This document shows positions 52,478-61,678 of a stretch of 64,000 nt of DNA, piece by piece (the stretch's first letter is position 1; each line of letters begins with the position of its first letter). Source of the stretch: Cryptomeria japonica (lineage: Eukaryota > Streptophyta > Pinopsida > Cupressales > Cupressaceae); assembly GCF_030272615.1 (NCBI RefSeq), contig NC_081412.1, forward strand, positions 696,700,083 to 696,764,082, written 5' to 3'. A model generated the notes under the pieces. The model was given only the letters and a program-made list of their open reading frames with translations, was not told where the DNA came from and ran no database searches. A program made the translations under genes and the position numbers.

Positions 52478-55400
52478 ATGGCTTCCGCATCTCATACCAG
52501 TTCTAGTGCATCTATTGAGTCTAAAAGTTTTAGTCAACGGAAGTCAAAGTATAATGCCCTATCACAAGTTCCGGGTGGAGTGATAGTAGAAGAGGGAATA
52601 TCAGATTATATTGATTGTAAACTCGAAGACCTAGGGTCTCTAGCTATCCATACCCAACTAGGTCTGTTTTGTGGACAAGATATGATGATCAAACCGGAGT
52701 ATAGTATTCTGGAGAAGAAGAAACTCCACAATGATGTTTACTTCCTGGAGGATTTCATAGAAGATCATATAAGGATTATTTTGAGCAGGGTCCATGGTGA
52801 CAAAATGTACTTGGAGAGGACGCATGATATCACACCGCAGGCAATTCATGCAGTCACCGGTTTCTGCAATACAGGGGAAGTACTAACCCTAAGGACAGTT
52901 AGCAAAACTAAGATGTCCAAGCTCACCGGTTCAGTGAGTGACTCATGGGGCATGATTATAAATTCAATCAAGGATGATCTGGTTAAGTATGCCTGCATGG
53001 TGATAGGCTACCGGATGTTCTTAGCCAGCAGAATCAACTCTATATCTGCTGTAATGGTAAATGCCACTTACCGAATGATAAAGGAGGATGCATCATTTGA
53101 CCTATGCACCGGTATGCAGAGGCAACTCCTATTGAACCTAAAATCAATCAAACAAGATAATGCACTGAGGTTCAAGTTTGGACAACTATTGGTTGGGTTG
53201 TTCTTTTACTTTCAAGGATACTTCCTAGGAGTAGGAGACGTTCAATGGTCTGGTGACCAACTGGTAACCAAGCAAATCAAGGAAAGCATTGAAGCACTTG
53301 GAACCGGTTACCTTGATATTCTGAACAAGTATTCTGATGAGTTTAGAAGGAAGATGAGCCAAAGAGTGAGGATATCAGGAGACATCGTCAAGAAATATGA
53401 AGACGATATCTGCTTCACCATCCAAGTAGACAAATGTATAATGGAGGCTGTTGAGCCTAGAATGGAAGAAGTGGGGCCAATGGGCTATGAGGTGATGTAC
53501 GACATGCTGGAAGGGTATGCCTCTACTCTTATTGCCTCACTGCTTGATCCTAAGGCGAAGAGAACCGACACCTACCTGGAGAAGATAGCACCGACTGAGG
53601 AACCACCAGCAGTGAAAGAGAAAGGATCGACAGTGAAGAAGGCAAAGGCAGTGCCTCCAGCATCTGCACCAGTTACTACTACAACTCCAAAAGTGACCAA
53701 GTGGTCACTAGCTAAGAAGAAACCAGAAGCTGCACCGGCTAAAGTGTTCCAGAGAAAGAGGAAGACAAGAAGCAAATCTCCAGACTCAGAAGAAACTATG
53801 TCTGAGGAGCAACCCAAAAAGGCGAGACAGACAAGAAAGAAGACACAGAGTGAACTGACATCTTCAGCATCGGTAAATATAGATATCTCCTCCTATAAAC
53901 CTTTGACACATTGTCAAAGAACAATAAAGAATATTAGGAGAAAAGTGTTAAATGATTTAGTTGAGTGTTTCGACAACTTCAATGAGGATGAAAAGGAAGT
54001 AGTTGAAAAGGAAATAATTCAGTATCTATGTAGTAATGACCGGTCGCCCTCAGAGATTAAATCTCAGACATTGGATTCTTTATATATATCATTAGATAAT
54101 AGATGGCGCATTGCCATAGAGAAAGAACAAGAAATCAGAGAGAAGGTTTTTGCACAATACTTTCCCAGCCTGTCAAATTCTGAATTATATGATGTTATTG
54201 ATCTAAATAAAGGACTCTTCTTCACTAGAAAAAGAAGACTCTGGCTGTTAGAAGGTAGAGTTGCTAATGTCGAAAAGGACACCCATCTATTTATGCAAAT
54301 TGCTATCCAGACTCACAAAGCATGTTTGGCTAACTGACAAGCAGAAGAAGAACCGGTTATATCCAAACCGGATGAAGCATTTGATGATGAAGGAAATCTA
54401 GTTGTAGAACCAATCGACACTATTGATGTTGATGCCCTGGACGTAGAAGATGTCACTCAGGACATACCTTTTGAGGGAACAGGACAGGAGCATCAGGCCG
54501 AACAGGGCAATAAGCAAGCCGAGGATAGAAAGGAAGTAGCTAGGGAACAGACAGAGAAGAAGAAGAGGGATGAAGATGAGGTAAAGCGGAAAGAGGATAA
54601 AGAAGAGAAGAAGCGAAAGGAAGAAGAAAAGAAGAAGAAGGAAGAGAAAGAGAAAGAAGAGGAGAATAGGAAGGAAGCTGAGAGGAAGAAGAAGGAAGAA
54701 GAAGACAAGGAATAGGAAAAGAAGAAGGAAGTAGAGAAAAAGAAGGAAGAAGAAGATAAGAAAGCGGAGAAAAGGAGAGAAGCGGAGAAAAAGAAAGCGG
54801 AAAAGGACAAGACAGGAGAAGCGGAGAAGAGCACATAGATGGAGACTCCGAAGGCAACTGAGAGTCAAGCCAAACCGGTTGATATCACCAGTCCTATCGA
54901 TCTCCAGTCTGCAAGTGAATCAGAGCTAATGCAGAGCATCAAGGTAACTCAAGAGTGCCTTGAAAACATTCGACGGAAGAAGGAGCAGGATGTAATCCAA
55001 GCTGCTGTGGATACACTTACCGGTTTGATACTCGGTACAAATCTTCCAAACACTGATTCTTCATTAGCTAGACTAAAGCTCCTATGCACAATAGTAGATG
55101 ATCAAGTGCAGAGTCTTGACGAGGCAGCAGAGGCTAATGTCAAGAAGGAGCATCAAAAGGCTCTTAATATAGCTCTGGTGAAAAAGTTGAATGAGCTCCA
55201 GTCTTAACTGAAGAAAGAACAAAAGGACATACGTGACTCTCTAGATGAGGGGAATATGCTACTCAGCAAAATCTATCAACTCCATCTGTTCTATGATGAT
55301 GTGCTAGCTCAGAAGCAAAAAATTGAACAGGACTTGCAGTCCTACTTGAGCACATTCAAGTTGCCTTATGATTCCTTCACAACTTATGGGCAAACCGTTC

Positions 55401-55705
55401 ACCGGTTTCATATCCAGTCAGCCAAAATGGAGCAAGAAATCAACATACGGTCTAGAGATTTGCAGGAGCTACAACTGGTTTTACTTCCATGTCTGTAAAT
55501 TCTTCAGAAGTGTTATCTGAACCTAGATGCCTTGATAGTTACACAGGAGATGAGCACAGTTGATGCCATGGAAGAACAGGTCTCCTAGATGCAAACAAAG
55601 AAAGAAGTGGCCACCTCCCTAATTGAGTCCTGGTCTCTATCAATGAAGCAATTCTTGCAGGACTATAAATCTGTTTTTGACAAGTACTACTCCTTATTGT
55701 CATAA
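52478..55705 (+). pseudogene. Element C ORF2: long unknown protein in place of pol (six in-frame stops)
   Basis: One frame of 1075 codons from ATG 52478 (Kozak-like ACAATGGCT) to TAA 55703-55705. Stops interrupt it at 54335 (TGA), 54713 and 54836 (TAG), 55205 and 55496 (TAA) and 55586 (TAG), at codons 620, 746, 787, 910, 1007 and 1037. The first 619 codons are uninterrupted. Layout: Ser-rich start (1-20), a globular part (about 30-375), a Lys/Pro/Ala linker with basic clusters FQRKRKTRSKS and KKARQTRKK (about 375-455), a second helical part (460-620), an acidic segment (620-685), a Lys/Glu-rich coiled coil (about 690-785) and a helical C-terminal region. I recognise no family; it has no pol or clear envelope/membrane signature. 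Nuclear localisation is inferred from the basic clusters. Confidence 0.85.
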
Positions 55706-55763
55706 ACTTTTATTGTTTTAATATCAAATGGAAACAAGGTTGTTCAGCGGTACTTTGTCATTG

Positions 55764-56028
55764 TTGGCAAAGGGGGAGAAGTACTCTATTTTGGAGAAGT
55801 ATAGGGGAGAAGTATCTGGTTTTAAAATTTTGCTATATGCTTTGATATATGCTCTGATATCTCAATGTTTATGCTCTGTATGCAAAATTGCTATTCATTG
55901 TATTGTTAAAGGGATAGTGTATATGCTTAGGGGGAGCAATTTTCCTAATCGCATAATTTTGTTGTAAAACACTTAGATGTCAAAATTTTATTTTCCTAAG
56001 TGTTGCCATCAATGCCAAAGGGGGAGAT
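55764..56028 (+). promoter_or_regulatory. Multiple polypurine tracts of element C
   Basis: GCAAAGGGGGAGAAG near 55768, TAGGGGAGAAG near 55802, TTAGGGGGAGC near 55928, and CAAAGGGGGAGAT at 56015-56028 touching the 3' LTR. Confidence 0.75.
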
Positions 56029-57148
56029 TGTTGGCATTTTTTTATGTTTATGTTGTGATTGTCATTGATGGACACACACTTGCATTAAGATCCTCTTTAT
56101 ATGTATGAGTTAGAGCACAACCGGTATTTGTTTCAACCAGTATGTTGCAAGTATGTTGTATTATAGTCATTAGACTATTGATGTTTTGCAGAATGTGTTT
56201 ACTGGTCTAAAGCGGCATGTTGACCTCAAGCGGTATGAGGGATTAAAGCAGCATAACACATTTCGACCAATCTTCATTTTTGTCAAATCGGCAACCGGTA
56301 TTTTGTATGAACTAGTAATACTCTGTGATGAGTTACCAACTGGCATTTTGTGATGAGTTATCAATCCACCAATTGTTTAACGGTGCCGACACACTGGTTG
56401 TGCTTCTTATGTCGTGTTACTGAGTATGTCTCGATTCATTGAACCTAGGAAATTGAAATGTAATCCTATTGGACCGACATGAAATCAGATTCCTTTAAAA
56501 GGACATCATGTCTAGGGTTTTAGGTTGTTGCTAAAAGGGTTTATGTTGTGACTAGGGTTTAAGGTGGTTGAGGAGTTGAAAAGAATATGAATGTGTAGAA
56601 GATTGAAGTAATGCAGGAGTGCATTAAGAACGAGCTATCAAGGATCTAATTGAGCAGTCTGTGCTATTAGATAGATCAAACACTTGTTGATTACTCACAT
56701 CTTTGACAAGTCTGTAGCCCTTAACCGGGTAGGCCCAAAAGCCTTTTGTAAAATCCTCTAATAAGGTGGTTCACCTCTGTGAATCTAAAATCCTCTAGCA
56801 AGGTAGTCCTTGATCGGACTTATCTCCTAACAGAGATTGAGATTCCTAACAGAATCTGTTCTGGTGAAGAACATTGTAAGACCTTAACCGGTCTGGTTTC
56901 TATTCTGCAGATAGTGACTTGTGAGTTCCATCTCACCGTGGTTTTTCCCATTTGGGTTTCCACGTCAAATATCTTGTGTTATGGTTGTATTGCTTTTGTG
57001 AGTGAATGCGTTATTTGCATTTTGGTTTGCATGTGTGATAATCGGTCTGTCTGTTAAACTGTTTTACCGGTTTATCTTTAGACTGTTTAAGTGTTTAAGT
57101 GCAAGATTTTTTGGTATACTAATTCCCCCCCCCTCTTAGTATTCACCA
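56029..57148 (+). repeat. Element C 3' LTR (1120 bp)
   Basis: Near copy of 49583-50700, with a 15-bp insertion near 56302 and a shorter CCTTAACCGGTCTG repeat near 56880. Ends ...GTATTCACCA. Confidence 0.95.
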
Positions 57149-57316
57149 CATGATTATCCCTTTAACCTTTGCACAAGAGTCCTTAACCTAACCTTAACCC
57201 TTACCTCCTAAGGTAACCATGAGGTCTTCTCAAGCATTTAATGCTTCTTACATCTCCTCTCAAGCAGTCTCTTGTTGACAATTGTCACCATTTCATTAGT
57301 GAGAATCATAAATATG

Positions 57317-59482
57317 TGTAGCTAGGAAATTAGGAATCATCACAAACAATATAAAAACTAACCATTAGCTCAATCATGAAAGCTCATTGCAACGATCTAT
57401 CCTAAACACATTCAATAGAGACATGAAAATTGAAACATTCAAAAAGATTATGCAAACCAGATGTAGATCTAAATGCTTCCTTCATGCGGCTCCATTGTCT
57501 TTCTTTCTTCTCCAAATAGTTTTGTTGTGGATCTCACCTTCAAGTGCATAAACCTAATGTGAAAGCAAGATTGACATTGACACAAGAGTACTCGAAGCGT
57601 GATTTGACAAAGTGATTAGAAATTCGATAATCTGATTAGGGGATTAGATTGAAGAAATTCATCCAATTTATAGAGAAATTGGAGAAAAGACAAGATTAGC
57701 ATGATTCAATTCCAATGGAAATTGCAAATCAATTATGTCAATTATGACAAATTATGACAAATTATGCACTTTCTATGCAAAATTTGATTGATTGTCAATT
57801 ATGACAAATTATGACAAATTGAAATGTCATTCCCATGAAATTAGGAGGAAAATAGGAGCAAATTGAATTAGAAATTAGAAAATTAGAAAATTAGAAAAAG
57901 AGGAAAATTAGGAAATTTAGTGAATTAATTAATAATTTTTCATTTATTAATTAATTCACAAAAAGAGGAATTATTAGCCAATTAAATGAATATTTAATTG
58001 TGATGAGAAGACTTAGGTTTGTATGCGGGAAAAGTGGGTGAATAAAACTTAATATGTGAAAATTTAGTTAAATACTAGTCCACACACACACAGAGGACTT
58101 CTTGGTGCAAGCTATGGAGTAATGAAGTATTACTCAGCTTCCCAAGGAGGGTCCCATGGTTCTCTATCTCACAATGTCCCTCACACCAATGTTTTGCTCT
58201 CAGATCACTGAGCAAAATGGTTTAGGGATGGCAAATATGAGAACGAGAGATGCTTTTGCTAAATTTAGTATGAAATAGATGTGAAGTTATGTATGATGCT
58301 AAAAATGCAATAAACTAAATGATAAGATGACAAGATTAGTACGAATACTATCCTAGCATGATATGTTTAATCTATGATTGAGCTAAAATGATAAAGAACT
58401 TATTCTAAACATGCATATTTAGTCTACTTCCTAATTTAAAGAGAGGCTAAATGATGAGTATATATGAAATGAAAGCTTGAAAGAATTTGAGCATAAGTGT
58501 AATGCTTCAAATTTGAAAGATGATTGTTAAAAATGGAGGAATGAGAGCTCTATTTATAGCACAAATAGGGCAATGGATGGTCAGGATTGAAAGGTTTAAT
58601 CAAGGGCCAAGTTTGAAAGTTGGGGATCCATGTGCACAATTTGCACCAATGACATGGTGACAAATGTCAACATAAGATTGGGTTGAAAGAAGGGGTTGGA
58701 GGTATTGAATCCCTGAGAAGACCTCATAGTTATCTAGAGGCTAAGGGTCAAGTCTAAGTTAGGATTACCCACTGGATTAGGAGTTAATCCAAGGATAAAC
58801 CTTTGTGCAAATGATTAAGAGATAATCATGGTCAAAGCAATAAAGGCCTGATGAGACCCTTGGGTTGGGTAGAGGTTGAGTCAAAACAAATGTTTTAACC
58901 ATGTAGGAGGGTTTGAGTTAACCATTAATGGTTATTGGAGACTTTGTGGATTAAGTGGTTGAAGGTTGGAAGCTTTCAAAGGTTATCAAAGACTTTGAGA
59001 CATTTAATGGTTGAAGGTTGAAAGCCTTTAATGGTTATCAAAGACTTTGAGACATTGAGAAGTGACTTCCCTTTGCTTAGGGATGTGACAAAGTTTAGAG
59101 GAGGGGTTAGGTTAATTAGAAGCGATTAGAAGATTCTAGAAGGGATTAGAAATGGGTTTGGGATTTTGCAAGTGGATGGGGGGATAATAGGATTTAATTG
59201 AATTAGATGATTTTATTCAATTTGATTGCAATTTGGAGAAATTAAATAAATTAGATTTATTCAATTTAGGATAACTATTTAATTAAATTTGAATTTAATT
59301 AAAAGTGGATAGGAGGATTTATTTGAATAAAATGATTTATTCATTAAATGGATATAGTGAATTTTATTTAAATAAATTGAGTAATTTATGTAATAAAATA
59401 GAAGAATGTGGATAATTTAATTAAATAGAGAAATGAACATAAAATATTCATTTAGGAATATGGTCATTTTTATACGTCTACA
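57317..59482 (-). repeat. LTR E3, 3' LTR of element F (about 2166 bp)
   Basis: On the minus strand it runs from TGTAGACGTATAAAAATG (59482) to ...CTAGCTACA (57317), a TGT...ACA LTR. TATA box at 58545-58558. Homologous to E1 over its first 1.39 kb. The R/U5 part includes short repeats of AATTTGTCATAATTG (about 57735-57820) and AATTTTCTA (about 57880-57900). Confidence 0.8.
58545..58558 (-). promoter_or_regulatory. TATA box of LTR E3
   Basis: Minus strand TATAAATAGAGCTC, same as LTRs G and E1. Confidence 0.55.
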
Positions 59483-59500
59483 TTTTGCCCCTCTTTGAAG
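59483..59500 (-). promoter_or_regulatory. Element F polypurine tract
   Basis: Minus strand CTTCAAAGAGGGGCAAAA directly before the LTR start TGTAGACG; the core CAAAGAGGGGCAAA is identical in element G. Confidence 0.8.
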
Positions 59501-61678
59501 TGACGTGTGTGCACATGTTATTTCAAAGAAAATGATGTGTTTTTGTGATTTTATGATCAAATGCAATTTTTGTTGTGTCGCTCTTATGATTTGTAAGTTG
59601 TGCCCCAGATTTGATTTGATGTGTGATGCCCCAGATTCGACATTTGTGTCGTGCTGTCATGATTTTATGTAGTTGTCCAATATGAGTGTCGGTATAACTT
59701 GTTTTGATGTGAGATATTTCAAGTTATGTAGATATCAATGTGTTGTTCTGATCAAAATATGATTTATTTGCGTGTTCTATTTCAAGTTCGATGTGGGAAG
59801 CCTGATGTGTATTACAAGCCGATATGGGTTGGGAACTTGAGTTGTGTTACAAGTTAATATGGGTGGGAAACTTGAGTTGTTTTACAAGTTTATGTGATTT
59901 TGGTACTTGAGTTGTTTTACAAGTTTTGATATGGTTTTTGAGAACTTGAGTTGTGTTACAAGTTGATATGAAATGATAGGTTTTTGAACTTGATGTAGAT
60001 GAACAAATTTGTTTCATGTTGTTGATGTAAGTTTGATTTTGATATCTTTGTTTTGATGTGGAAACTGATATTGGATTTGTTTTGAGATTTGATATGATAA
60101 TGCCCCCTCGGGAGATCGTTCGTGCACACAAAGCATGAATGATCTCTCGAAAGAAGAAGAATGTTGTTTGAAAGATGGAAGAGTAGATAGTGATGGCATG
60201 CATGGGTTTGATAAGATTGATTAGATTGATTGGAATGGAAGCAATTCTTGTTTCAGGTATGACACCTCATGTATAAGACATGGATGATCGAGCGTCTGGT
60301 TTCAAGAATGATACCACCTATATAAGATATGGATGATCAAGCATCTGGTTTCAAGAAGGATACCACCTGTATAAGACATGATAGAAGATAGTTTGGAAGA
60401 ATGATGAAGATAGTTTAGAAGAATGATAGAAGATAGTTTGGAAGAATGATGAAGATAGTTTAGAAGAATGATGGAAGATAGTTTAGAAGAATAATGAAGA
60501 TAGTTTGGAAGAATGATAGAAGATATGAAAGTGAAGAAAGATTCCATGATGATGTGATAGATATGCATGCGAGGGATGCAATGATGAATGATGAATGATA
60601 TTTTGAAAATGAGATGTATGATATGATATGCAACTAATTGTAAAATGATATGCAACTATGTTAAAATGATATGCAACTAATGCTTTTTTTTTTTTTTGGA
60701 GCATCCTCGTCCTGCATTTGCCATCCGATATAGCCATTTGTTTGCTTTCTTTGTAGATATCATCATTGAGCATTGATTTGTTTAGGATATGTTGAAAATT
60801 TATACAAGCATAATGGTATAATTGAACCATAATGACCTGAGAAAAATTTACATGATATTTGATTTTGCAAGATAGCACAAGCGTCAAGGTATAATTGAAC
60901 CAGGACGACCTGAGTGCGTATTGCGTAAACAGACAAGATTTGATCATTTGTATGCATGAAGTGGAATCAAGCCTTCAGTGATATTGGACGTATCATGTGT
61001 CGAGGCATGTATTCACACAGTACAAGTGATCGCCTCCCAGACAGAAGACTAAGAAAATATTGGAAGTTCCCCACGATCTCTAGCTGTGAAGCATTGAGTG
61101 AGACAAGGAAGAGAATCCAATAATGCACAAAGTTCAAAATGCAAAACTAGTTTAAGATTTTATGCTATAGTGCAACATTCAGTACTTCAGAAAATCATCC
61201 ATCCATCCTTGGTAGTTTTTGTGTTTTGTGTAGTTTTTGTTTGGCAATGAAGCGTAGTTGTTTGTTGGATGTCATGCTGGTGAGTTTTGCATCTAGTTTG
61301 GATGTCTTGAGTGTTTGCAATATTGATACGATTTACATGCCCCTTGCTGAGTGTGCCTCTCGATGTGAATACATACAGTGATTACAAGCCATGGTGTTTT
61401 AGTGGTAGGAGGATATTTATAGATAAATCAGGATAATGACTACGCTAAGTATGTCCTGAATGGATATTTGCTAAGTGTCGGGCGATGGCCGATAGTGTTT
61501 GTATGGACAACATGGTATGAAAATAGATAGAGGAGCCGTTCTTTCACAAGGGCGCCTGTTTACCAGGTTTTCACCCTTTGTTTTTATTGTACTTTGCTGT
61601 TTCTTTTTTTTTTTGCTTTTTCTGGATTTTTTTGGTTTTTTTGTTTGTTTTGGGCTTTTTCCGTGCACTAGGCTACTT
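59501..61678 (-). other. Element F 3' non-coding region with several minisatellites
   Basis: A 2.2-kb gap between pol and LTR without a protein-coding frame. It contains tandem units of about 37 bp (ACTTGAGTTGTGTTACAAG, 59790-59965), two and a half units of about 55 bp (GGTTTCAAGAATGATACCACC, 60250-60380), GAAGATAGTTTGGAAGAATG units (60383-60530), and a diverged pair around GGTATAATTGAACCA (60800-60920). Long 3' non-coding regions are typical of Tat elements. Confidence 0.7.
60383..60530. repeat. Minisatellite (GAAGATAGTTTGGAAGAATGAT), about 22-bp units
   Basis: Six or seven tandem units differing by TTGG/TTAG and short indels. Confidence 0.85.

Larger units (their letters stand above)
49578..57153 (+). 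mobile_element. Element C: non-autonomous Sirevirus-like Copia with gag and a novel long ORF, no pol
   Basis: Element 49583-57148 (7566 bp), flanked by CATGG (49578-49582) and CATGA (57149-57153). The uninterrupted target is visible in E1 at about 48362-48366 (CATGG), so one duplicate has mutated. LTRs are 49583-50700 and 56029-57148, about 97% alike by eye. It has primer-binding site TGGTATCAGAGC, gag at 50751-51900, an unknown ORF at 52478-55705, and four polypurine tracts. No protease, integrase, reverse transcriptase or RNase H motif appears in any frame of the interior. It must have used enzymes from other elements. Confidence 0.93.
49067..57316 (+). repeat. LTR E2, tandem repeat of E1, split by element C
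   Basis: 49067-49582 continued at 57149-57316 repeats E1 from about 47845 to about 48590 with around 5% difference by eye. The offset of about 1220 bp marks a tandem duplication with its join at 49062-49067. Element C occupies 49583-57148. The copy stops at 57316, where LTR E3 starts in the opposite direction. Confidence 0.75.

Noticed and set aside
54398-54868. Leu/Phe/Ser-rich minus-strand frames that look like membrane proteins
   Set aside because: They are the complement of the Lys/Glu codons of ORF2 (GAA/AAG read backwards as TTC/CTT); an artefact of composition.
55728-55967. 79-codon frame between ORF2 and the 3' LTR of element C with a hydrophobic stretch, as an envelope-like gene
   Set aside because: It overlaps the polypurine tracts, is short and AT-driven, and has no signal-peptide plus anchor arrangement; not supportable.
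60383-60530. CRISPR-like regular repeats
   Set aside because: Units are contiguous without unique spacers and the sequence is plant nuclear; it is a minisatellite.
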